NCBI GenBank assembly: GCA_003712125.1
Contig: RHLF01000002.1
Coordinates: 1-64,000 of the forward strand
Direction: 5' to 3'
Length of the DNA stretch: 64,000 nt
From: Allomuricauda sp.
GTDB lineage: Bacteria > Bacteroidota > Bacteroidia > Flavobacteriales > Flavobacteriaceae
A program made the position numbers and the translations under genes. The notes beneath the pieces were generated by a model. It saw nothing but the letters and a program-made list of their open reading frames with translations. It ran no database searches and was not told the DNA's origin. Shown one piece after another: positions 54,985-63,199 of the stretch (position 1 is its first letter; each line of letters starts with the position of its first letter).

Positions 54985-56139
54985 TTATTTGGAAATAACT
55001 TTGATTATTTCTTTGACCTCTTGGGCCACCTGTCTTGCCTTGGCCATATCTTCATTCACTATGGTCACATGGCCCATTTTACGAAAGGGACGCGTTTGTT
55101 TTTTTCCATAGATATGGGGGGTCACCCCGGGAATTTCCAAAACAGCTTCCATATGTTCATACACCACATCTCCCGTATGTCCTTCAGCACCAACCAAATT
55201 CACCATTATCCCCGCCACCTTGCTTTCAGTGTTGCCCAACGGAAGGCCTAGTATGGCCCTAATATGCTGCTCAAATTGATTGGTGTAACTGGCTTCAATA
55301 CTGTAGTGGCCACTATTGTGTGGTCTGGGAGCAACTTCGTTCACTAAAATTTCGTCATCCTGGGTTTGAAACAATTCTACCGCCAGAAGTCCTACATGCT
55401 CAATGCCCGCAGATACCTTAAGGGCTACATCAATGGCTTTCTTCGCTACAGCGGGAGGAATTCGCGCCGGGCAAATAACATATTCTACCTGGTTGGCTTC
55501 AGGATGAAACTCCATCTCTACCACCGGATAGGTTTTGATAGCCCCCTGGGAACTACGGGCAACAATAACCGCCAACTCGTTTTTGAAGTTGACCATATGT
55601 TCAACGATACATTCACCAGCAGGCAAACCCTTTAAATCATCCAACTCGCGTACAATCTTCACCCCTTGGCCATCATAACCAAAACGGGCACTTTTCCAAA
55701 CGAAGGGTAAGGTAATCCCTCCATTTGATAGGGCATCTTCAATTTCAGATAGGTAGGCAAACCGTGAAAATGGTGCAGTGGGAATATTGTTGTCTGTGTA
55801 GAACAATTTTTGGGTAGCCTTATTTTGTATGGTTCGCAAGGCCTTGGTTGGAGGATAAACCGTTATCCCTTCTCCTTCAAGTTGTTCAAGGGCATCTAAA
55901 TTAACATTCTCGATCTCGATGGTCAGCACATCAACGTCTTTACCGAAGTTGTAAACGGCATCAAAATCCAACAGACTTCCGATGACGAATTCGTTGCAGG
56001 CCATACTACAGGGTGCATCTTTTGACGCATCCATGACCTTGGTATAAATATCCCATTTTCGGGTCTCGTAGAGCAACATTTTACCCAATTGCCCACCTCC
56101 AAGAATTCCCAATTTAAAATCCGAAGAGAAATAATCCAT
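54985..56139 (-). CDS. purK: 5-(carboxyamino)imidazole ribonucleotide synthase
   Basis: 384 aa from ATG 56139 (MDYFSSDFKLGILGGGQLG); an upstream ATG at 56190 is in frame but not needed. An ATP-grasp enzyme, it makes N5-CAIR from AIR, bicarbonate and ATP. GILGGGQLGKML is the N-terminal nucleotide site; PFVWKSARFGYDGQGVKI and EVAPRPHNSGHY are ATP-grasp motifs. It heads the operon with the unknown gene, purE and the M3 peptidase. Confidence 0.96.
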   Translation of the reverse strand: MDYFSSDFKLGILGGGQLGKMLLYETRKWDIYTKVMDASKDAPCSMACNEFVIGSLLDFDAVYNFGKDVDVLTIEIENVNLDALEQLEGEGITVYPPTKALRTIQNKATQKLFYTDNNIPTAPFSRFAYLSEIEDALSNGGITLPFVWKSARFGYDGQGVKIVRELDDLKGLPAGECIVEHMVNFKNELAVIVARSSQGAIKTYPVVEMEFHPEANQVEYVICPARIPPAVAKKAIDVALKVSAGIEHVGLLAVELFQTQDDEILVNEVAPRPHNSGHYSIEASYTNQFEQHIRAILGLPLGNTESKVAGIMVNLVGAEGHTGDVVYEHMEAVLEIPGVTPHIYGKKQTRPFRKMGHVTIVNEDMAKARQVAQEVKEIIKVISK

Positions 56140-56221
56140 AAATATATCGCGTGGTTGCAAAAATAGGGCGAATTGGGCAAATCGTGCCACATGCGCCTAA
56201 AAAAGAAGTGGTTAAAAATGT

Positions 56222-56229
56222 TATCTTTG
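56222..56229 (+). promoter_or_regulatory. Possible -7 element of the hpt-adk fusion gene
   Basis: TATCTTTG is a perfect TAnnTTTG, 25 bp before the GTG start at 56255. No clear -33 TTG at usual spacing. Confidence 0.45.
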
Positions 56230-56254
56230 CCAACCTTCAAATTTTGGGAACACA

Positions 56255-57361
56255 GTGCTAAAGCTACATGACAAACAATTCAAGCCATATTTGAGCGAAG
56301 CTGATATCCAAGCTGCGGTTAAACAAATGGCCAAGGAAATTGCCAATGATTACAAAGACGAAGTTCCTGTTTTTGTCGGAGTACTCAATGGTTCTTTCAT
56401 GTTTGTTTCTGATTTTTTGAAGGAATACCAGTATCCCTGTGAGGTGACATTTGTAAAATTGAGTTCCTATCAAGGTCTTACATCAACTGGGATCGTCGAG
56501 ACCCTTCTTGATGTTTCAGAAAATATTGAAGGAAGAAGTGTTATTATTCTGGAAGACATCATCGACACCGGACGTACCTTACAACAACTTGTGCACTTGT
56601 TCTCCAATACCAACGTAAAGGAGTTTAAGATTGCCTCCTTGTTTTATAAATCAGAGATTTACAATGGCGAATACAATATAGACTACGTGGGTATTGAGAT
56701 ACCCAATAGTTTTATTGTGGGTTATGGGCTGGATTACATGGAGCTGGGCAGAAATATGAAAGAAGTATACCAATTAAACCAAACTACTATGATGAATCTG
56801 GTGCTTTTCGGCAAACCAGGCGCAGGAAAAGGAACGCAAGCAGAAATATTAAAGGAAACCTACAATTTGGTGCACATTTCTACCGGTGTTGTCTTTAGAT
56901 ACAATATCAAAAATGGAACGGAATTAGGCAAATTGGCCAAATCGTATATCGATAATGGAGATTTAGTACCCGATGAGGTTACCATTAGTATGTTGAAGGA
57001 TGAGGTAGAAAAAAATCCTGATGCTGCAGGCTTCATTTTTGACGGTTTTCCTCGTACCACAGCACAAGCCGAGGCCTTGGATAATTTTTTGGAGTCGAAA
57101 GATATGCAAGTAAATGCCACTATCGCCTTGGAGGCTGATGATGATGTTCTGGTTTCCCGTTTGTTGGAACGTGGAAAAGAAAGTGGTCGATCCGATGATC
57201 AGGACGAAGATAAAATTCGCAACCGTTTTGAAGAATACAATCAAAAAACGGCCCCACTACGCGACTACTACGCGGCACAAGAAAAATTTCATGCTGTAAA
57301 CGGAATTGGTGATATTGAAGAGATTACCAAACGCCTGAGTGCGGTGATCGATGCTTTATAA
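56255..57361 (+). CDS. Fused hypoxanthine phosphoribosyltransferase-adenylate kinase
   Basis: 368 aa from a GTG start. Residues 1-178 are a full HPRT, with the PRPP-binding VIILEDIIDTGRT (97-108) and the expected upstream substrate loop. Residues 179-368 are a complete short-form adenylate kinase: P-loop GKPGAGKGT (186-194), FDGFPRTTAQAEAL, LLERGKESGRSDDQ and EEYNQKTAPLRDYY. The two are joined without a linker. Methionines at 179-180 mark the kinase start and could allow internal initiation. The pair would link purine salvage (hypoxanthine to IMP) and AMP phosphorylation. It is followed by obgE. Confidence 0.93.
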   Translation: MLKLHDKQFKPYLSEADIQAAVKQMAKEIANDYKDEVPVFVGVLNGSFMFVSDFLKEYQYPCEVTFVKLSSYQGLTSTGIVETLLDVSENIEGRSVIILEDIIDTGRTLQQLVHLFSNTNVKEFKIASLFYKSEIYNGEYNIDYVGIEIPNSFIVGYGLDYMELGRNMKEVYQLNQTTMMNLVLFGKPGAGKGTQAEILKETYNLVHISTGVVFRYNIKNGTELGKLAKSYIDNGDLVPDEVTISMLKDEVEKNPDAAGFIFDGFPRTTAQAEALDNFLESKDMQVNATIALEADDDVLVSRLLERGKESGRSDDQDEDKIRNRFEEYNQKTAPLRDYYAAQEKFHAVNGIGDIEEITKRLSAVIDAL

Positions 57362-57438
57362 GAAATGAACCGGAACGCCCATATTTTGTGGCGATCCAAA
57401 GTTCGAAAAGTTATCCGTAACCTATAACACCTCTAGGG

Positions 57439-58440
57439 ATGACCGAAGGTAATTTTGTCGACTATGTAAAAGTGAGCATTGCCTCCGGAAACGGGGGGCA
57501 GGGTTCAACACATCTTCGACGCGAAAAGTTTGTTGCCAAAGGCGGACCGGATGGAGGTGACGGAGGTCGGGGTGGCCATGTCATCATCAAAGGCAACGAA
57601 AATTTATGGACACTAATTCATTACAAACACCAACGGCATTTTAAGGCCGGACATGGCGGTCATGGAGGAAAACAACGCTCAACTGGTGCCAATGGTGCTG
57701 ATGTATTCTTAGAGGTGCCCCTAGGAACCGTAGTACGTGATACCCAAACTAATGAAGTCCTTTTTGAGATAACAGCACACAACGAAGAAAAAATAGCACT
57801 CGAAGGTGGATTGGGGGGTCGTGGCAATTGGCACTTCAAGAGTTCCGTGAACCAAACACCGCGTTATGCCCAACCGGGTATCGAGGGTAAGGAATCCCAA
57901 TTGACCTTAGAACTTAAGATTTTGGCAGATGTGGGTCTTGTCGGCTTTCCAAACGCCGGAAAATCTACATTGCTCTCGGTACTGACATCGGCAAAACCCA
58001 AAATTGCCGATTACGAATTCACCACTTTAAAGCCCAACCTGGGCATTGTCGAATATAGAGACTTTCAAAGTTTTGTTATGGCCGATATTCCTGGTATTAT
58101 CGAAGGGGCTGCAGAGGGGAAAGGGCTAGGGCATTACTTTCTCAGACATATCGAGCGCAATGCCACCCTCCTTTTTTTGATTCCGGCCGACAGTAAGGAT
58201 ATCTCCCAAGAATATCAAATCTTGCTGGATGAATTAAGAAGATACAATCCTGAACTCCTTGATAAGAAAAGGATTGTTGCAATCTCAAAATGCGATATGC
58301 TTGATAATGAGCTGATCCAAGAAATGGATGACCTCATGAAACCTGATTTTTCCGATGTCGATTACCTTTTTATTTCTTCTGTGGCGCAAAAAGGAATCCT
58401 CGAACTGAAAGATAAGCTTTGGTTGCTATTGAACGAATAA
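57439..58440 (+). CDS. obgE: GTPase ObgE
   Basis: 333 aa. The glycine-rich Obg domain occupies the first 155 residues ([28 protein letters not shown] and so on). The G domain then has the P-loop [12 protein letters not shown] near 165, DIPGIIEGA and SKCD. Obg is a ribosome-assembly and stress GTPase. The C-terminal OCT extension of some homologues is absent, common in Bacteroidota. It is 77 bp after the hpt-adk fusion. Confidence 0.96.
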   Translation: MTEGNFVDYVKVSIASGNGGQGSTHLRREKFVAKGGPDGGDGGRGGHVIIKGNENLWTLIHYKHQRHFKAGHGGHGGKQRSTGANGADVFLEVPLGTVVRDTQTNEVLFEITAHNEEKIALEGGLGGRGNWHFKSSVNQTPRYAQPGIEGKESQLTLELKILADVGLVGFPNAGKSTLLSVLTSAKPKIADYEFTTLKPNLGIVEYRDFQSFVMADIPGIIEGAAEGKGLGHYFLRHIERNATLLFLIPADSKDISQEYQILLDELRRYNPELLDKKRIVAISKCDMLDNELIQEMDDLMKPDFSDVDYLFISSVAQKGILELKDKLWLLLNE

Positions 58441-58500
58441 TCTCCTCTCCCAGAGGCAACAACTGTAAATAGTCGTAACTTTAGATGAAGGTCTATTTGT

Positions 58501-59022
58501 ATGCGATATCTGATTAGGGTCATACCATTGGTTATTCTATTTTCCTGCGGTGCAGTGCAGGTGAACTATGATTATGATCGGGCCACAGATTTTTCGAATT
58601 ATGCCACCTACAATTACTTTTCTGATATGGATTCTGGCCTTAGTGGTCTAGACGAAAAGCGTTTGCTTCGCGTCTTGGATTCTACCCTACAGGCAAAAGG
58701 GTATTTGTTGGCAGAAGAACCTGATTTTTTGATTAATATCCTTAGCTCATCTTATCAAAGGGCACCAAATAATTCCGTTGGTGTCGGTATTGGGGGTACG
58801 GGTCGAAATGTAGGTGGGGGTGTATCGGTAGGTATACCCATAGGGGGTTCGGGGCTTACAAGAAACATACAATTTGATTTTGTAGACGCAGAGAAAGACG
58901 CCCTGTTTTGGCAAGCGGTTAGCGAAAGTGGCTATCGCGATAATGCATCCCCAAGTGTCAGAGAAGCGCAATTAAGAAAGGTGGTTGCCAAAGTTTTTGC
59001 CAAGTTTCCTCCTGAGAAATAG
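58501..59022 (+). CDS. DUF4136 lipoprotein
   Basis: 173 aa with a lipoprotein signal (VILFSCG). The start VNYDYDRATDFSNYATY is the classic DUF4136 opening. The C-terminal part has AEKDALFWQAVSESGY. A glycine-rich stretch near residues 98-120 (GVGIGGTGRNVGGG and GIPIGGSG) looks like a flexible linker or loop. Function unknown; probably at the outer membrane. Confidence 0.9.
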   Translation: MRYLIRVIPLVILFSCGAVQVNYDYDRATDFSNYATYNYFSDMDSGLSGLDEKRLLRVLDSTLQAKGYLLAEEPDFLINILSSSYQRAPNNSVGVGIGGTGRNVGGGVSVGIPIGGSGLTRNIQFDFVDAEKDALFWQAVSESGYRDNASPSVREAQLRKVVAKVFAKFPPEK

Positions 59023-59058
59023 GCTCCTTTTACAATTCTTCCAAGCCTAAATACCGCT

Positions 59059-59077
59059 CGGTAACGAAAAATTACCG
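59059..59077. promoter_or_regulatory. Inverted repeat upstream of the LytTR operon
   Basis: CGGTAA (59059-59064) and TTACCG (59072-59077) form a perfect inverted repeat with a 7-nt spacer, about 40 bp upstream of a consensus -7 element. It may be an operator or the terminator-like end of the DUF4136 transcript, although no T-tract follows. It is the only strong symmetry in the region. Confidence 0.45.
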
Positions 59078-59115
59078 TTGGTCATATTTTAGTTTTTTAG
59101 CCCCTTATATCCCTA

Positions 59116-59123
59116 TACATTTG
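59116..59123 (+). promoter_or_regulatory. Likely -7 promoter element of the small-protein/LytTR operon
   Basis: TACATTTG is a perfect TAnnTTTG. It precedes a 17-codon ORF by 36 bp and the small membrane protein genes and two-component genes after it. The expected -33 place is T-rich but lacks a clean TTG. Confidence 0.5.
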
Positions 59124-59158
59124 TTTCATAATCAAATAAAAACTAAAACAACACCGTC

Positions 59159-59212
59159 ATGATAGCCTTGGTAAAATTGATCATCAGCCTTTTAATAAGT
59201 ATCATATTTTAA
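59159..59212 (+). CDS. Putative 17-residue hydrophobic peptide
   Basis: ATG at 59159 opens 17 codons before TAA: a hydrophobic peptide with one lysine (MIALVKLIISLLISIIF), fit to span a membrane once. It lies 36 bp after the -7 element and 43 bp before the 60-aa membrane protein gene. It could be a real microprotein, a translated leader peptide, or chance; its length alone proves nothing, but its position and composition are suggestive. Confidence 0.35.
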   Translation: MIALVKLIISLLISIIF

Positions 59213-59254
59213 TCAATCAACAATCAAATAATCAATCAATTAAAACTTACAATT

Positions 59255-59437
59255 ATGAAACGAATGGACAAAACAAGAATGACCGTATTGGGAATAGGAT
59301 GTGTAGCCGTTGTGGCTTCTTCCGTAGGCGCAATAAACAACATGAGCGTAGTAGAATTTCTATTTCCAATTTATTCCGGATTTGTACTCATCGGAACTGT
59401 TCTATTGAACAAAGAAGAGAAGTGTATAGAAGCTTAA
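59255..59437 (+). CDS. Small membrane protein (60 aa), unknown
   Basis: 60 aa with two probable membrane helices (MTVLGIGCVAVVASSVG and FLFPIYSGFVLIGTVLL) and a charged cytoplasmic end. No family recognised. It starts the tight series 59255-61540 with the next small protein only 4 bp away. Confidence 0.72.
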   Translation: MKRMDKTRMTVLGIGCVAVVASSVGAINNMSVVEFLFPIYSGFVLIGTVLLNKEEKCIEA

Positions 59438-59441
59438 ATCT

Positions 59442-59741
59442 ATGAATCTAAAAATAAAAAACGCATTGCTTATTGCGGGAGCCATGTTGGTAGCTTCCGC
59501 AATATTTGCTTTAGGGGATTTTGAAAACTCCAATCTAATTGTCTCAACCCTCTTGGTGGTTATCGCCATTGGCCTTCTCATCAATGGGTATCGCAGGGAC
59601 CAGGGCAGGCTTCGGGCCTGTCTGACTAAAAGACCCGCTAATGGAAAAGTTTTAGGTGTCACCTTATTCGTGGTCGCTGTGTTTTTCGGTTTGGGTTTTT
59701 CCATTGGGAAACTTATCTATCTTTGGTCGCAACAGATCTAA
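59442..59741 (+). CDS. Small membrane protein (99 aa), unknown
   Basis: 99 aa with about three membrane helices (ALLIAGAMLVASAIFAL, STLLVVIAIGLLING, VLGVTLFVVAVFFGLGF) and a basic loop between the second and third (RRDQGRLRACLTKRP). No family recognised. It lies between the 60-aa protein and the sensor kinase gene (18 bp), so all belong to one operon. Confidence 0.75.
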   Translation: MNLKIKNALLIAGAMLVASAIFALGDFENSNLIVSTLLVVIAIGLLINGYRRDQGRLRACLTKRPANGKVLGVTLFVVAVFFGLGFSIGKLIYLWSQQI

Positions 59742-59759
59742 TGCAGTTAGCAAGTTGTA

Positions 59760-60818
59760 ATGAACTTATCGGATAAGAAACGCAATCGTATTTTTTGGAT
59801 CCTGCAGCTTGGTGGTTGGGGATTCCTTAATATGTTCTCGATTGTCTTCCTGAGAAAATTTGGTCCTGAATTTGTCATCTTCTCGGTCTTTACGGGAACT
59901 TTTATTGGCATCTTGTCAACCACCTTATTACGGTACTACCTGAAGCGAAACATTTCGTTAGATGATTTTCGCGCAAAAGAGTTTTTGAAAATCGGGGGCG
60001 CAATTCTTGTTGCGGCCATCATTTACGGCGGATTGAGTTTTGTTCTTGGTCTGGCCTATGGAAAAATGGGAATGGATTTGTCCGAAGGCCAAAAAGAAAT
60101 GCTGAAGGCCTTTGATAATCCTTTGATTTTGGTCTTCAATTCCATTTTTATGATGAGTGCCTGGGTCATTTGCTATTTGGTCATCAAACTACTGCTCAGA
60201 GCCAACAAAAATCGATTGGAACGGTTAGAATTGAATACCAACCTCAAGCAAGCCCAATTGAATACCCTAAAAGGGCAAATTAATCCTCATTTCATGTTCA
60301 ATAGCTTGAATAATATTCGCGGGTTGATGCTTGAAGATGTAGAAAAGTCACGTGAAATGCTGACCAAACTTTCAGAAATGTTGCGGTATTCCTTGACCAA
60401 GAACAATGTGAATGCAATTGCTGTAGAGGAAGAGTTGGAAATGGTTGATAATTACATCGCACTCTCCAAAATTCAATTTGAGGACCGGTTGGTGTTTACT
60501 AAAAATATCGGGCCAGAGGTATTGCAAACACAAATTCCGCCCATGATCATTCAATTGTTGGTAGAGAATGCTGCCAAACATGGCATCGCTAATCTCAAGC
60601 AGGGAGGCACTATTTGCCTAAACATTCACAAGAACCAGAAAAACCTTGATATTAAAGTAAAAAATACCGGTCAATTGAAAATTGATAAAGACTCTACACA
60701 ATTGGGTATAAAGAACATCAAGCAACGCTTGAAATTACTTTATGGAGATACCAGCAGTTTCTCCTTAACGGAAGTGAACAATGAAGTGGTGGCAACCATC
60801 AAAATTCCATTGTCATGA
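59760..60818 (+). CDS. LytS/YehU-type sensor histidine kinase
   Basis: 352 aa. Four membrane helices fill residues 10-145. A short coiled-coil linker follows, then the His_kinase domain with QINPHFMFNSLNNIRGL; the phosphorylated histidine should be His177. The ATPase part has PPMIIQLLVENAAKHGI and a C-terminal LGIKNIKQRLKLLYG. There is no extracellular sensor domain, so the signal is probably sensed within the membrane or through a partner. Its stop overlaps the regulator start by 4 bp. Confidence 0.93.
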   Translation: MNLSDKKRNRIFWILQLGGWGFLNMFSIVFLRKFGPEFVIFSVFTGTFIGILSTTLLRYYLKRNISLDDFRAKEFLKIGGAILVAAIIYGGLSFVLGLAYGKMGMDLSEGQKEMLKAFDNPLILVFNSIFMMSAWVICYLVIKLLLRANKNRLERLELNTNLKQAQLNTLKGQINPHFMFNSLNNIRGLMLEDVEKSREMLTKLSEMLRYSLTKNNVNAIAVEEELEMVDNYIALSKIQFEDRLVFTKNIGPEVLQTQIPPMIIQLLVENAAKHGIANLKQGGTICLNIHKNQKNLDIKVKNTGQLKIDKDSTQLGIKNIKQRLKLLYGDTSSFSLTEVNNEVVATIKIPLS

Positions 60819-61540
60819 ACATCAAGGCAGTTATTGTCGAGGATTCGCGTTTGGCACGAAATGAACTGAAAGAGTTGATCAAAGGTCACCCTGAAATTGA
60901 ATTGCTTGGAGAGGCAGAAAATGTGGACAAAGGTTTTGAACTGGTACAAGCTTCAAACCCTGACCTTTTGTTTTTAGACATTAATATGCCGGAAAAGGAT
61001 GGTTTTGAACTTCTGGAGATGCTTGATGATGTGCCAATTACCGTATTTACTACCGCCTTTGATGAGTATGCCATAAAGTCTTTTGAGTACAACGCACTCG
61101 ATTATTTGCTCAAACCCATAAATGCCAAACGTTTTGCTTTGGCCATAGCAAAGGTAAAGTCCAAATTGGAAGGTGCGATCGAAGTTGATTCTGAAAGGCA
61201 AAAACTTTCGGAAAGCAGCCAAATTTTCATAAAGGAAGGAGAAAAGTGCTGGCTGGTTAAAATTGGAGAGATTTCACATTTTGAAATTGTGGGTAATTAC
61301 ACTCGGGTGTTTTTTAATGAAAATAAACCCTTGCTCTACAAATCGTTGCATCAAGTGGAAGAAAAATTACCAGAGACTTCTTTTTTTAGAGCCAATCGGC
61401 AGCAAATCGTAAATACCAACTTTGTGGCTGAGGTTGTTCCATGGTTCAACGGAAAGTTAAAGCTGAAAATGAAAAATGGGGAGGAGGTCGAAGTATCGCG
61501 TCGACAATCCTATATTTTTAGAGATAAAATGAGCCTATAA
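60815..61540 (+). CDS. LytTR-family response regulator
   Basis: 241 aa. The receiver domain has its phospho-acceptor at Asp55 (LLFLDINMPEKDG), TTAFDEYAIKSFEYNALDYLLKP for the conserved Thr/Lys, and is followed by a LytTR DNA-binding domain (about 135-241) ending VEVSRRQSYIFRDKM. It is encoded with the kinase by overlapping genes and should respond to it. A terminator follows. It may regulate its own operon; direct-repeat binding sites are not obvious. Confidence 0.94.
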   Translation: MNIKAVIVEDSRLARNELKELIKGHPEIELLGEAENVDKGFELVQASNPDLLFLDINMPEKDGFELLEMLDDVPITVFTTAFDEYAIKSFEYNALDYLLKPINAKRFALAIAKVKSKLEGAIEVDSERQKLSESSQIFIKEGEKCWLVKIGEISHFEIVGNYTRVFFNENKPLLYKSLHQVEEKLPETSFFRANRQQIVNTNFVAEVVPWFNGKLKLKMKNGEEVEVSRRQSYIFRDKMSL

Positions 61541-61541
61541 A

Positions 61542-61571
61542 AAAAGCCCTTGACGAAGGGCTTTTGTTTTT
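61542..61571 (+). terminator. Terminator of the LytTR operon
   Basis: AAAAGCCCTT (61542-61551) pairs with AAGGGCTTTT (61556-61565) around GACG, then a T-rich tail. It follows the regulator stop directly and may also stop convergent transcription of the DoxX gene. Confidence 0.9.
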
Positions 61572-61589
61572 ATTCGAATGCTTTGAAAG

Positions 61590-61967
61590 TTAGGCTCGCA
61601 AGAGATCTGCATAGCGATCCTTGTATCCCACTATTGCCAAAACATTCAATACCAATAGTAAAAGGGCACCGGCTATTGAGTCAGGAGCTAAGGTTGCATG
61701 AAACAATACCGCGTTGACCGATATACTCATTAGTATTAAGGCCATCAATGCGCCATATTTATTGAGCAGTAAGGCAACACCTGCAGCAATTTCAACGACA
61801 CCTACCAAATAGGGGATTACCTTCGCAGAGGCCAATGCACCAAAGTAGCTTCCCGCAGCTTCCGGCATCTCCCCCATGGGAATAAAATTGAAGAATTTGT
61901 TCAACCCAAATACAAGTACAAACAATCCCAAAAGAATGCGTACTACCATAAAAACTTTTGAATTCAT
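61590..61967 (-). CDS. DoxX-family membrane protein
   Basis: 125 aa with four membrane helices. The DoxX pattern is seen in RILLGLFVLVFGLNKFFNF and YLVGVVEIAAGVALLL. The family is poorly understood; relatives link to quinone or redox functions. It stands alone and is convergent with the LytTR operon. Confidence 0.88.
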   Translation of the reverse strand: MNSKVFMVVRILLGLFVLVFGLNKFFNFIPMGEMPEAAGSYFGALASAKVIPYLVGVVEIAAGVALLLNKYGALMALILMSISVNAVLFHATLAPDSIAGALLLLVLNVLAIVGYKDRYADLLRA

Positions 61968-62033
61968 ATATTAAATTTTTAGTTAGTTGATGGATAAAGG
62001 TAGAAAAAACTAAGAATATGATAATTTCTTTGG

Positions 62034-62819
62034 TTAAAGGGATCGCAACAAACCTCCATCAATTGGAATATTGGTGCCATTGATATAGGCAGCATTATCT
62101 GAAGCTAAAAAGGCCACTAAATACCCATATTCCTTGGGTAAACCTATCCGGCGGGTCGGCACTTGGTGCTCCATGGCAGCACGAACTTCAGCCTCGCTGA
62201 TTCCCATTTTCTCGGCTTTTTTGGCATTTAGCTGGGCGATGCGTTCGGTGTCAAAATAACCCGTTAGTACGCTGTTAACCGTTATGCCGTGCTGGGCCAC
62301 ATCTATCGCCAAGCTTTTTGCCCAGGTCACCACTGCAGCTCGAATGGTATTCGATAGGGCCAAATAGTTCAAGGGCTCTTTTACCGATATTGAGGCGACA
62401 TTAATAATCCGCCCCCAGTTGTGCTGTTGCATACTTTTTAAGGCCAGTTCTGTTGTGTAAACCACTGATTTGAACAATAAATCGAAACTGGTTTGGTAGT
62501 CATCGACCGATTTTTCCAACGCACCCCCAGCCTCAGGACCTTGGGTGTTGTTGACCAGGATATCTACTGAATGGTCCTTAAAGTACCCTGCAATCACTGT
62601 TTTGTAGGACTCAAAATCATTAAAATTGACCACCAAGTACCGGTGGTTTTGAGATGCAGAAGTAGCAAGTCCACTAATGACATCCTTCATTTTGTCCTCA
62701 CTCCTTGCCATTAAAGTTACACTGGCTCCACTTTTAGCCAATTGTATCGCAATCGCTCTGCCTATGCCTTGGCTACTTCCACCAACCAAGGCTTTTTTTC
62801 CTTGAAGTGCTATATTCAT
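62034..62819 (-). CDS. SDR-family protein lacking the YxxxK catalytic pair
   Basis: 261 aa from ATG 62819 (MNIALQGKKALV). The cofactor loop GGSSQGIGRAIAI and NNTQGP are seen. The normal YxxxK active site is replaced by YLALSNTIRAA. This corresponds to the beta-ketoacyl-ACP-reductase-like SDR subgroup that has a divergent active site. A catalytic role is uncertain. The gene start overlaps the stop of the cupin gene by 4 bp (ATGA type), so the two are translated together. Confidence 0.87.
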   Translation of the reverse strand: MNIALQGKKALVGGSSQGIGRAIAIQLAKSGASVTLMARSEDKMKDVISGLATSASQNHRYLVVNFNDFESYKTVIAGYFKDHSVDILVNNTQGPEAGGALEKSVDDYQTSFDLLFKSVVYTTELALKSMQQHNWGRIINVASISVKEPLNYLALSNTIRAAVVTWAKSLAIDVAQHGITVNSVLTGYFDTERIAQLNAKKAEKMGISEAEVRAAMEHQVPTRRIGLPKEYGYLVAFLASDNAAYINGTNIPIDGGLLRSL

Positions 62820-63127
62820 TTGTATTCTTCTCGTACAGGACAAAAGATGTCCATTAGTTTACATGGGCTAAGGGCTTTTCCACCGTGGGGAGTGTTCGAA
62901 GGAATTATGACAACGTCACCTGGGCGGTACTGTCGTGTTTCTCCGCCAAGGGTAAATTCAAAATGTCCCTCAACCACATGCATTATCTGTTCATGGTGAT
63001 GGTGATGTTCGGGAACCTCGGCACCCTCTTCTACCTCCCAAAAGACCCAGCTCATGGTTTCGGCATGTACCAGTTTGCCATGATAACCCGGCATTATTTC
63101 CCTTGGTTCAATATCTGCTAAATTCAT
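62816..63127 (-). CDS. Small single-domain cupin
   Basis: 103 aa from ATG 63127 (MNLADIEPREIMPG). Longer readings overlap the divergent gene at 63200. The metal-binding motif has a histidine run, PEHHHHHEQIMHVVEGHFEFTL, and a second motif GDVVIIPSNTPHGG. Cupins of this type bind a metal ion and may be dioxygenases or sensors. It is coupled with the SDR gene, so the two may share a small-molecule pathway. Confidence 0.88.
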   Translation of the reverse strand: MNLADIEPREIMPGYHGKLVHAETMSWVFWEVEEGAEVPEHHHHHEQIMHVVEGHFEFTLGGETRQYRPGDVVIIPSNTPHGGKALSPCKLMDIFCPVREEYK

Positions 63128-63199
63128 AGTTGCGATTTTAGGCTCAAGATAAAAATATTCCTCAAGGGCAATGGCTATCTTTGAAGTGAAAATTTTACT

